The notes under the pieces were generated by a model. That model saw nothing but the letters and a program-made list of their open reading frames with translations, ran no database searches and had not been told where the DNA came from. Position numbers and translations under genes: made by a program. A stretch of 7,566 nt of DNA. Source: Fidelibacterota bacterium (lineage in GTDB: Bacteria > Marinisomatota > Marinisomatia > Marinisomatales > TCS56). The stretch lies in NCBI GenBank assembly GCA_030634675.1, contig DAOWAH010000066.1, positions 1-7,566 on the forward strand, given 5' to 3'. Position 1 is the first letter of the stretch; each line of letters starts with the position of its first letter. Positions 1 through 6,618 of the stretch are shown here, in pieces.

Positions 1-561
1 CATACCGACGATTGCCAGTCGCAAATCAGTATCGGCGGCATTGTCCCCACGACCGGTTTGCTCCAGATTCAATCTTTTGATCACCGCATCCAGCATATCA
101 CCAGTGAGACGACCGCTGAGAGCCGAAATGGGCACCAGATGCTCGAGACCCAACTCGTGGAACTGGTGAATCTGCTGATCCTGCTGTAAGAAATCGCATT
201 TATTCACCACTAACAAACTGGGTTTCCCCGTTTCCCGGACAAACTGGGCTAAAGTTATATCACTGGCGGTGGGCGCTTCCCGGCCATCCACCATCAAGAT
301 AACCAGGTCCGCTTCACTGATCGCTACCTGGGCTTGTTTGCGTACGGCGGCATTAAAAATATCCATATCGGCCGGGATATAACCACCCGTATCGACGAAA
401 GTCAGGTAATGGTTATTCCACTCGACGTCACCGTATACCCGGTCCCTGGTGATCCCTTCCTGGGCGTCAACGATTGCACGGCGCTCCCGTAATAACCGAT
501 TAAACAGGGTCGATTTGCCCACGTTAGGCCGGCCGACAATCGCGATTACCGGTCTAACCAT
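1..561 (-). CDS. der: Ribosome-assembly GTPase Der (EngA), N-terminal part, cut by the window edge
   Basis: Der is a tandem-G-domain GTPase needed for maturation of the 50S ribosomal subunit in the cytoplasm. The 187 codons read here cover the whole first G domain and the first few residues of the second. Visible motifs are the P-loop GRPNVGKS (residues 10-17), the G2 threonine in GITRDR (about 38), DTGG (57-60), NKCD (120-123) and the G5 motif SAL (146-148). An acidic, Gly-rich linker (about 168-180) then leads into LRLAIVGM, the start of the second P-loop strand. Full-length Der is about 430-490 aa, so more than half lies outside the window. The ATG at 561 sits inside the 3' end of the upstream DUF512 gene (8-bp overlap), which points to translational coupling. 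The start fits the family exactly, with the P-loop beginning at residue 10. All first-domain GTPase motifs are intact. Identification is very secure. Confidence 0.97.
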   Translation of the reverse strand, partial: MVRPVIAIVGRPNVGKSTLFNRLLRERRAIVDAQEGITRDRVYGDVEWNNHYLTFVDTGGYIPADMDIFNAAVRKQAQVAISEADLVILMVDGREAPTASDITLAQFVRETGKPSLLVVNKCDFLQQDQQIHQFHELGLEHLVPISALSGRLTGDMLDAVIKRLNLEQTGRGDNAADTDLRLAIVGM

Positions 562-1843
562 TGCTGAGCACCTCAAAAAAATCCACAGGTGAGTCATTAA
601 CAACTTTGACAGGAACACTCAATTGGTCGGACATCGTCGCTAAATCCACATCGTCCAAAGTCACAACGCCGGTTTCACTCAAAATTCGTTCACTGAAGAT
701 GACCATTTTTCCTAAATCACGACCCTTTAATTGCGCTACGATATCCTGTCCCGTCAACAGGCCGGTTACTTGAACCGAATCACCGTAAAATTTATTGATG
801 ATTGGTATATACTCCACTGTCAGATTTTCGATCAAATTCAATTCCGGAATGAATTGATCCCGGAAGATTGGTTCAATCAATTTACCCGAACCGATGGTGA
901 TTCTAATCGGGTCGTGTAGATCTGTGTCGACCCGCCTGATTTCATCCGACCATTGATTAAAAAAGTAGCGCACCTGCCCCACACCATTTTCGACCTGAGC
1001 AAAATCACCGTAGTAATCCAACTCCGGCAGGTCGATAGCGGCCCGGATGAACCATTCATCACTGAGAAATACCAGCCTCTTTCCGTCTGGATCGCGGTAC
1101 CGCCGGTCCAGGTCGTACGCCAGTGGAATAAAATCGCGGGCATAAGCTTCATCCACAGCCGGGATGAAGGGTAACCCTTCGCGATGCTTGGTGAGTCCCA
1201 CCGGTACAATGGCCACCGATAAAATTCCTGGTAAAAAACGATGCAGGTCAGCCACTGTTCGTTCCAGGAATTCCCCATCGTTCCAGCCGGGACACAGGAC
1301 GATCTGGGTATGGAGATCGATCCCGTTGGAAGTCAGGTACTCCAGCTTGTCCAGCAGCTTGTCATCCTTGCCATACAAGAACATTTCCAGCCGCTTGTCC
1401 GGATCGGTAACGTGGACCGAAATATACAGGGGCGACAGCCGCTGCTCCACCACCCGCCGCAGCTCGACTCGGCCCAGGTTGGTCAGGGTTACAAAATGAC
1501 CGTGGAGAAAAGACAACCGGTAATCACCATCCCGGAAATACAGGGCTTCCCGCATGCCCTTTGGATTTTGATCGACAAAACAGAAAATGCAATCATTGGC
1601 GCATTTCCTGATCTTCAGATCTTCAAAAGTCAGACCCAGATCATCATCGTAATCTTTCTCCAACTCATACTCGATCAGATCATCACCACGCTCGATTCGC
1701 AGAACTACTTCCTCTGTGGCAATCCGGAAGCGATAATCGATAATATCCCGAACTTTTTTCCCATCAATAGCCTTCAGATTGTCACCGGGTTGCAGTTCTA
1801 ATTCGGCTCCCGCACTATTTGGTTCAATAGCAATGATTTTCAT
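554..1843 (-). CDS. PDZ / radical-SAM DUF512 family protein
   Basis: This is a 429-aa protein of the DUF512 family (TIGR03279-like, putative Fe-S oxidoreductase). Residues 1-65 form a PDZ-like fold (IEPNSAG, PGDNLKAIDG). Residues 81-88 are CANDCIFC, a CX3CX2C radical-SAM cluster motif, followed by the family block FVDQNPKGMR and a YFRDGDYRLSFLHGHF stretch. The C-terminal half carries the DUF512 core (ITIGSGKLIEP at about 315-325; LLTGQDI at about 362-368). The reaction and substrate are unknown. The family motif suggests a 4Fe-4S cluster and SAM chemistry in the cytoplasm. An upstream in-frame TTG at 1864 would add seven residues. I prefer the ATG at 1843 because the PDZ strand MKIIAIEPNS begins there, although neither start has a strong Shine-Dalgarno. 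The stop codon overlaps the der start. In several anaerobic lineages this family neighbours der, which hints at a link to translation, but that is inference. Confidence 0.93.
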   Translation of the reverse strand: MKIIAIEPNSAGAELELQPGDNLKAIDGKKVRDIIDYRFRIATEEVVLRIERGDDLIEYELEKDYDDDLGLTFEDLKIRKCANDCIFCFVDQNPKGMREALYFRDGDYRLSFLHGHFVTLTNLGRVELRRVVEQRLSPLYISVHVTDPDKRLEMFLYGKDDKLLDKLEYLTSNGIDLHTQIVLCPGWNDGEFLERTVADLHRFLPGILSVAIVPVGLTKHREGLPFIPAVDEAYARDFIPLAYDLDRRYRDPDGKRLVFLSDEWFIRAAIDLPELDYYGDFAQVENGVGQVRYFFNQWSDEIRRVDTDLHDPIRITIGSGKLIEPIFRDQFIPELNLIENLTVEYIPIINKFYGDSVQVTGLLTGQDIVAQLKGRDLGKMVIFSERILSETGVVTLDDVDLATMSDQLSVPVKVVNDSPVDFFEVLSNG

Positions 1844-1873
1844 GGGGGCAAAATTACGGAGCAATCCGGTCAG

Positions 1874-1888
1874 ATTAATTGAATTAAT
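1874..1888. repeat. 15-bp perfect palindrome in the 5' region of the DUF512-der unit
   Basis: ATTAATT, a single G, then AATTAAT form a perfect AT-rich inverted repeat 31 bp upstream of the DUF512 ATG. It also reads as a tandem ATTAATTG/AATTAATTG. It could be a regulator binding site or just AT-rich sequence. No protein can be assigned. Confidence 0.4.
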
Positions 1889-1908
1889 TGGAAATGGTCC
1901 GAACGAAT

Positions 1909-1937
1909 AATTTACTCGTCTCCTCCCGACAAGTCAG
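1909..1937 (-). promoter_or_regulatory. Weak candidate sigma70-like promoter for the DUF512-der unit
   Basis: On the minus strand, CTGACT (1937-1932; 4 of 6 matches to TTGACA) is separated by exactly 17 bp from TAAATT (1914-1909; 4 of 6 matches to TATAAT). It would start transcription about 60 bp upstream of the ATG at 1843. Both hexamers are poor, and the preferred promoter sequence of this organism is unknown, so this is only a candidate. The -35 box overlaps the imperfect palindrome at 1924-1939. Confidence 0.2.
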
Positions 1938-1939
1938 GA
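1924..1939. repeat. 16-bp near-perfect palindrome
   Basis: TCCCGAC-AA-GTCAGGA is an inverted repeat with seven-base arms and one C/A mismatch, which becomes a T-G wobble when read on the minus strand. Its two-base centre makes an RNA hairpin unlikely, so a dimeric-regulator site or a remnant of a dispersed repeat is more likely. It overlaps the candidate -35 box of the DUF512-der unit. Confidence 0.35.
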
Positions 1940-2000
1940 TGGCGGACAGGTATGGATGTATCTCAAACAAAGGTTGAGCACAAAGCAAAAACCAGTAATT

Positions 2001-2092
2001 CTCAGCTGCCCTCTGTGCAGCTCAGAAAGACAGCCCCAGCCTGCACTTTGTTTCGGCGGGCAGGCGGCGTATAAGGCTGAAATCGTGGGGCT
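2001..2092 (+). other. Possible structured leader RNA (nested inverted repeats) upstream of the M14 peptidase gene
   Basis: Three inverted repeats lie in 92 bp. Stem A is AGCTGC (2004-2009) with GCAGCT (2017-2022), loop of 7, extended past one mismatch by CT/AG. Stem B is GCCTGC (2039-2044) with GCAGGC (2060-2065), loop of 15. Stem C is AGCCCCA (2032-2038) with TGGGGCT (2086-2092); its 5' arm directly abuts stem B, so B would stack inside C. The segment is visibly GC-richer than the flanking AT-rich DNA. It matches no riboswitch class I recognise. It could be a leader of the peptidase mRNA, a minus-strand RNA or a decayed intergenic repeat. The folding is inferred by eye. Confidence 0.3.
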
Positions 2093-2105
2093 CCATATGA
2101 AAATT

Positions 2106-2119
2106 AGAAAATATTTTCT
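2106..2119. repeat. 14-bp perfect palindrome upstream of the peptidase gene
   Basis: AGAAAATATTTTCT is a perfect palindrome with no spacer, 94 bp upstream of the chosen peptidase start. It is the sort of AT-rich symmetric site used by dimeric repressors, but no regulator gene is present in the window to pair it with. Confidence 0.35.
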
Positions 2120-2213
2120 GATGGAAACCGGAATAGAATACCCTAATTTTTACAATGATTTAAACCAGCGGGAGGTAATTGTTAGCGGTAATCAAATACA
2201 GGATGCAATTGTC

Positions 2214-4865
2214 ATGAAAAAGTCTATTTCCAAACCCAATTATCATATCTCTTTTTTCAGCGTTTTACTGGTATTGTTGTATCTGAGCACGGTTCCGGCT
2301 AACGCTGAGGTTATTTCACCCAGCCAGTATTTCGGATTTCAGCCCGGGTCAGACCGGATGCTGCTGGACTACGAAGAATTGATTACGTATTTAACGAAGC
2401 TCGCTGCTGAATCTCCCCGGTTAGATTTACGGGAAATCGGTGAGTCACCCCAAGGCCGCAAAATGTATTGCGCCTTCTTCTCATCAGCAGAGAATATTAA
2501 TAATCTGGAAAATCTGCGGGACATTAATCGACAACTGGCATTGGATCCGGAAATTCCAAATGACCAGCGCGAAGTCCTGTTGAAAAATGGTAAAGTATTT
2601 TTTATGGCCGCTCTCTCCATGCATTCGGGTGAGGTGGGTCCTTCCCAGTCCGCCCCAATTATTGCCTATAACTTAATAACCACCGCTGATCCCCAGGTTC
2701 TGGACTGGCTGGACAAGGTGGTCTTCATGATGGTTCCCTGCCACAATCCCGATGGTATGGACATGGTAGTCAATCATTATAAAAAATATAAGGGTACAAA
2801 ATATGAAGGCAGTTCGATGCCGGGCATTTATCATAAATATGTTGGGCATGATAATAACCGTGATTTTGTGACCCTGACCCAATCGGACACCAAAGCGATA
2901 GCCAGACTTTATAACACCGAATGGTATCCCCAGATAATGGTTGAAAAACACCAGATGGGATCACGGGGGCCGCGCTATTTTGTTCCTCCGATGCACGATC
3001 CGATTGCCGAAAACGTGAATGAAAGTCTATGGAACTGGACCTGGGTCCTGGGCTCCAACCTGGCCACCGATATGACTGAAGCCGGTCTGGCTGGGATATC
3101 ACAGCATTACTTGTTTGATGACTACTGGCCCGGCTCCACCGAAACCTGCAACTGGAAAGGGGTGGTCGGTCTCCTGACCGAAGCGGCCAGTGTGAAATAT
3201 GCTACACCGATCTTTGTCGAACCAACCGAACTTGCTGCTTACGGGAAAGGGTTATCGGAATATAAAAAAAGTATTAATATGCCGCTGCCCTGGCCCGGTG
3301 GCTGGTGGAAACTCAGTGATATCGTTGAATATGAAATTGTTTCTACCATGTCGCTGCTAAAAACTTCCGCCCTGCACCGACGGGAAATCCTGGCATTTCG
3401 CAACACCCATTGCCGCCAGGAAGTCGACCGGGGTAAATCACAGCCGCCCTATTACTATATCCTTCCCCAGGAACAACACGATGCCAGTGAATTTGTTAAT
3501 CTGGTGAATCTGCTTGAGGAACACGGGATATCCGTCTTTGAACTGACGCACTCTTTCATATCCGCTAACCGGGTGTATCAGGAAGGTGATCTGATTATCC
3601 CCCTGGCTCAGCCCTATCGGCCTTTTATCAAGGAGGTTATGGAAGCCCAGGTTTTTCCGGTCCGCCATTATACCCCCGGCGGAAAGATCATTAAGCCCTA
3701 TGATATCACCAGTTGGTCCCTGCCCCTCCATAAAGGCGTAACAGCAATTGAAATAAATGATCTACCGGCTCAGCAACCGGAAATGAGAATAATCACTGCT
3801 CCCTTTAATCTTAAATCAGATGATCCCGGTGAATTTTGGGCCGCCCTGCTGACTGCCAATTACAATGAAAGTTACCGGGCGGCTTTCAAAGCCAAAAAAG
3901 CCGGTTTGAAAGTGGATCGATTGCTGGAATCTACCAATTTCGATGATCTGACAATTCCCAAAGGTAGTTTTTTAATCTACTGGGATAAAAAGAAAAAAAC
4001 CAAACTAGCGGAGCTGTTTGATGGACTGGAAGTAGCGCCCACATTTATTGAGAAATCGAAAAGTGTAAAAGCCACAACACTTGAAATACCACGAATTGCC
4101 CTGGTTGAGAGTTATTTCCATGATATGGACGCCGGTTGGACCCGCTATGTGTTTGATACCTATGGTTTACCCTACCAGGTCGTGCGTCCCGGTGACTTCG
4201 AAAAAACTGATTTTGCAAAAAAATACGATGTGGTCGTTTTTCCTAATGAGAATAAATCGGTTTTGGAAAAAGGTAAATATAAATCCGACGATGAGTATTT
4301 TATCAGTGCCTATCCGCCGGAATTTACCAAAGGGATCGGTGATGAAGGCCAGGTCAAGCTCATGACTTTCCTCGATGGTGGTGGCATCATCATCGCCTGG
4401 GGTCGTTCCACCAAGTTATTCACCGGCCAACTTGAAATCAAGCGCGGCAAGGATGAGGTTGAAGAATTCCAGCTCCCGTTTAAGGATATATCTGAAAAAG
4501 TGCGCAAAGCCGGATTGTACTGCCCTGGTTCGTTGGTTAAAATCCTGCTACTTGAGGATCATCCAATTACCTTGGGAATGGAATCGGAAATCGGTGTTTT
4601 CTCACGCGGGAATCCGGTTTTTTCAACTTCCTTTCCCAATTTTGATATGGATCGCCGGGTCATCGGAAAGTTCCCGGAAACTGATATTCTGTTAAGTGGA
4701 TATTGTGAGAATGAAGAAAAAATGGGTAACAAAGCCGGAATCGTCTGGCTAAAAAAAGGCCAGGGGCAACTGGTTCTGTTCGCTTTCAATCCTCAATTCC
4801 GGGCTTCGACCAGTGTCTCGTATAAATTGATGTTCAATTCGATCCTGTTATCTGAAATAGAGTAG
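2214..4865 (+). CDS. Secreted M14-family zinc carboxypeptidase with C-terminal GATase1-like domain
   Basis: This is an 883-aa exported metallopeptidase. The start chosen is MKKSIS, which opens a typical signal peptide: basic N-terminus, hydrophobic core at about 14-25, and ANA at 29-31 before the predicted cleavage. AGGA (2200-2203) lies ten bases upstream. The frame stays open further upstream to 1911, with ATGs at 1956, 2097 and 2121, but those starts would bury the signal peptide. The M14 domain (about 50-350) has all key residues: zinc ligands H137 and E140 in HSGE and H246 in EKHQMG, substrate-binding NNRD (214-217), NPDG (178-181) and the catalytic glutamate E323 in LLTEA. Residues 625-880 resemble a class I glutamine-amidotransferase-like fold (DAGWTRYVFDTYGLPY; GGGIIIAWG) without a visible nucleophile cysteine, so this part is probably structural or binding. 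It likely removes C-terminal residues from peptides or trims cell-wall peptides outside the cytoplasm. The substrate is unknown. Confidence 0.92.
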   Translation: MKKSISKPNYHISFFSVLLVLLYLSTVPANAEVISPSQYFGFQPGSDRMLLDYEELITYLTKLAAESPRLDLREIGESPQGRKMYCAFFSSAENINNLENLRDINRQLALDPEIPNDQREVLLKNGKVFFMAALSMHSGEVGPSQSAPIIAYNLITTADPQVLDWLDKVVFMMVPCHNPDGMDMVVNHYKKYKGTKYEGSSMPGIYHKYVGHDNNRDFVTLTQSDTKAIARLYNTEWYPQIMVEKHQMGSRGPRYFVPPMHDPIAENVNESLWNWTWVLGSNLATDMTEAGLAGISQHYLFDDYWPGSTETCNWKGVVGLLTEAASVKYATPIFVEPTELAAYGKGLSEYKKSINMPLPWPGGWWKLSDIVEYEIVSTMSLLKTSALHRREILAFRNTHCRQEVDRGKSQPPYYYILPQEQHDASEFVNLVNLLEEHGISVFELTHSFISANRVYQEGDLIIPLAQPYRPFIKEVMEAQVFPVRHYTPGGKIIKPYDITSWSLPLHKGVTAIEINDLPAQQPEMRIITAPFNLKSDDPGEFWAALLTANYNESYRAAFKAKKAGLKVDRLLESTNFDDLTIPKGSFLIYWDKKKKTKLAELFDGLEVAPTFIEKSKSVKATTLEIPRIALVESYFHDMDAGWTRYVFDTYGLPYQVVRPGDFEKTDFAKKYDVVVFPNENKSVLEKGKYKSDDEYFISAYPPEFTKGIGDEGQVKLMTFLDGGGIIIAWGRSTKLFTGQLEIKRGKDEVEEFQLPFKDISEKVRKAGLYCPGSLVKILLLEDHPITLGMESEIGVFSRGNPVFSTSFPNFDMDRRVIGKFPETDILLSGYCENEEKMGNKAGIVWLKKGQGQLVLFAFNPQFRASTSVSYKLMFNSILLSEIE

Positions 4866-4890
4866 TCACTATTTATCGAAAATCATTGAA

Positions 4891-4905
4891 GAAAAATTAT
4901 TTTTC
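4891..4905. repeat. AT-only inverted repeat in the peptidase-PHP gap
   Basis: GAAAAAT and ATTTTTC flank a single T as perfect seven-base arms, 26 bp after the peptidase stop. The stem lacks GC pairs apart from the outer one, so it is not a convincing intrinsic terminator. Read-through into the PHP gene is expected. Confidence 0.3.
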
Positions 4906-4909
4906 CACT

Positions 4910-4934
4910 GGTTACTTGACTCAGCGCTGTAACC
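4910..4934 (+). promoter_or_regulatory. Hairpin abutting the start codon of the PHP metallohydrolase gene
   Basis: GGTTAC (4910-4915) and GTAACC (4929-4934) are perfect six-base arms with a 13-base loop, and a T-G wobble can extend the stem to 4935. The 3' arm ends one base before the ATG at 4936 and occupies the position where a Shine-Dalgarno would sit. No purine-rich ribosome site is seen there. In mRNA it could limit ribosome access, or true initiation may be at the ATG at 4951. Folding is inferred, not computed. Confidence 0.35.
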
Positions 4935-4935
4935 G

Positions 4936-6564
4936 ATGGTAAATCTAACGATGGTTGACCTACCTGCACTGGAAATACCCGTAGCTTTGCTGACTGTGGT
5001 TGGACTAATCGTTTTCGGTTACTTTGAGATGCATTACCGTTTTCGTTTTTTTCCGTTCAGCCGCTATTTCAAACGCGAACCGGAAATTCTAGCCGATGCT
5101 CCCTATCGCTTGAATCCTGGCCAAAAATTACCAGTCACAATTCTCATCAAAGATGCCCATCATTTCCCGATTACTTTGCATAAAATTGGCTTCACATTAA
5201 TCGATGACCGGGATCAGCAGCGCGACGGAGAAAAAAACTACAGTCAGGTTCTGTCAAACGCCTGGTTCGAGGATATTGTGGAAATCGACACCGGCGACCT
5301 ATCCGGTCAAATCCGAATCATGGTGGACTTCCTTTACGAAATTGATGGCCGGATAAAAACCGCCCGGAATCATAATATTTCCACCTCCCCTGCTTTTCCC
5401 CTGGTTACCAGACTGGCTGACGATCCCCTACCGGGATCAGACGATTATTTCTGGGGCGACCTACATTATCACAGTGCTTATACTGAAGACTTCGTGGAGT
5501 ATGGTGCGCCGTTGAAAGCTACTAAGGCAACAGCGGAAGCTCTGGGGCTGAACTTCGTGGCGATCAGCGACCATTCCTACGATCTGGATAACGAAAATGG
5601 CAGTTGGAAAGATAATGATCCTGACCTTAAAAAATGGTTCAAGTCCCGCCGGGAAATCGCTGAAATCAATACTTCCCCTGGACCGGTATTGATTCCCGCT
5701 GAGGAAGTGACCATTCGAAATACTAAAGGAAAGAATGTACATTTTCTCATATACAATCATCCGGATTTCATCCCGGGTTCCGGCGATAGCGCCGAGCAAT
5801 GGTTACATACCAGGTCGGAACATAGCGTCACCGAAGTTCTCAATATTTTGGATAAAAACGCCCTGGCGATTGCCGCTCATCCCTTTATGAGCCCTCCTTT
5901 TCTTCAAACATTGCTGTTAAACCGGGTACGCTGGGAATCCGCTGACCTGCAGTTACCCGGTCTTACCGGTCTTCAGGTCATCAACGGTAATTTAACCTCA
6001 GATATGATCGATAGTTGGGTAACAATATTGCTAATGGGTAAGCGCTGCTTCATTTATGCCGGCAATGATGCTCACGGTAACTTTAATCATTTTCATCAGA
6101 TCAAAATTCCAATGCTATCAACCCATCACCACCGTAATCAGATTTTAGGACAATGGCGAACCGGGGTGTTACGGAATGGTAAATTAACGCCTGAAAAACT
6201 GATTACCCGGCTTCGTCACGGTAGCTGTATCGTCAGCAATGGTCCCACTGTTACTCTGACCGCCAATAGCACTGATGGTGTTTTTCTCCCTGGTGACAGC
6301 TCACCGGCTGCTGAATTTGCGCTTGAGCTTGACTGCCGGTCCTCACCAGAATTCGGAAAGCTTGATCAGATCCGGATTTACCAGGGTAAGATCGGCGCAC
6401 GATCCGAAACGATAATTCATTCCGAAAGCTGGTCGAATGATTCGTATTCAGATAAAATCAGGCTAACGGAACAAAGGTTGGCGGAGCCGGGGTATATCAG
6501 GGCTGAGTTGACTACCGCTACCGGAAAGAAATGTCTGACCAATCCAATCTGGTTTAGTATTTAA
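4936..6564 (+). CDS. CehA/McbA-type PHP-domain metallohydrolase, membrane-anchored
   Basis: This 542-aa protein resembles the CehA/McbA branch of the PHP phosphoesterase superfamily, metal-dependent hydrolases whose members cleave varied esters. A hydrophobic segment at about residues 12-30 looks like a membrane anchor. Residues 50-155 form a beta-rich, Ig-like region (RLNPGQKLPVTILI). The PHP domain starts near 170 with the metal-site motifs GDLHYHS (174-180), SDHS (211-214), PAEE (254-257), VH at 268-269, AAHP (313-316) and GNDAH (376-380), so the catalytic set looks complete. LRHGSCIVSNGP (about 427-437) is the typical motif near the end of the domain, followed by a beta-sandwich-like tail. 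The start is uncertain: there is no Shine-Dalgarno at 4936, an alternative ATG lies at 4951, and both keep the anchor. Basic residues after the anchor (RFRFF, SRYFKR) would favour a cytoplasmic catalytic domain. It lies 70 bp after the peptidase gene and is probably co-transcribed. The natural substrate is unknown. Confidence 0.88.
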   Translation: MVNLTMVDLPALEIPVALLTVVGLIVFGYFEMHYRFRFFPFSRYFKREPEILADAPYRLNPGQKLPVTILIKDAHHFPITLHKIGFTLIDDRDQQRDGEKNYSQVLSNAWFEDIVEIDTGDLSGQIRIMVDFLYEIDGRIKTARNHNISTSPAFPLVTRLADDPLPGSDDYFWGDLHYHSAYTEDFVEYGAPLKATKATAEALGLNFVAISDHSYDLDNENGSWKDNDPDLKKWFKSRREIAEINTSPGPVLIPAEEVTIRNTKGKNVHFLIYNHPDFIPGSGDSAEQWLHTRSEHSVTEVLNILDKNALAIAAHPFMSPPFLQTLLLNRVRWESADLQLPGLTGLQVINGNLTSDMIDSWVTILLMGKRCFIYAGNDAHGNFNHFHQIKIPMLSTHHHRNQILGQWRTGVLRNGKLTPEKLITRLRHGSCIVSNGPTVTLTANSTDGVFLPGDSSPAAEFALELDCRSSPEFGKLDQIRIYQGKIGARSETIIHSESWSNDSYSDKIRLTEQRLAEPGYIRAELTTATGKKCLTNPIWFSI

Positions 6565-6575
6565 TAACAGGTTGA

Positions 6576-6600
6576 TGACATCTGTCAGGTAATTATACCT
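6576..6600. promoter_or_regulatory. Two abutting small palindromes upstream of the GFA gene
   Basis: TGACA-TC-TGTCA (6576-6587) and AGGTA-ATTA-TACCT (6587-6600) share one base and fill most of the 54-bp gap before the GFA gene. A weak TTGATG (6572-6577) lies 16 bp upstream of TTATAC (6594-6599), a possible promoter that both palindromes would overlap. This suggests separate control of the GFA gene, but it is only a pattern. Confidence 0.3.
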
Positions 6601-6606
6601 TTACAT

Positions 6607-6610
6607 GAGG
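6607..6610 (+). promoter_or_regulatory. Shine-Dalgarno of the GFA gene
   Basis: GAGG ends eight bases before the ATG at 6619. This is the clearest ribosome site in the window and fixes the start of the GFA gene. Confidence 0.6.
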
Positions 6611-6618
6611 TTTGAAAA

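Noticed and set aside
1241..1801. A 186-codon plus-strand open frame inside the DUF512 gene
   Set aside because: It is antisense to a gene with intact radical-SAM and PDZ motifs, its translation shows no domain, and its lack of stops follows from the codon use of the real gene.
1956..2213. An 86-residue N-terminal extension of the M14 peptidase from the ATG at 1956
   Set aside because: It would place a textbook signal peptide in the interior, has no ribosome site and does not look like a protein domain. The ATG at 2214 is preferred.
4891..4905. A terminator after the peptidase gene
   Set aside because: The stem is almost entirely A-T pairs with a single-base centre, too weak for intrinsic termination.
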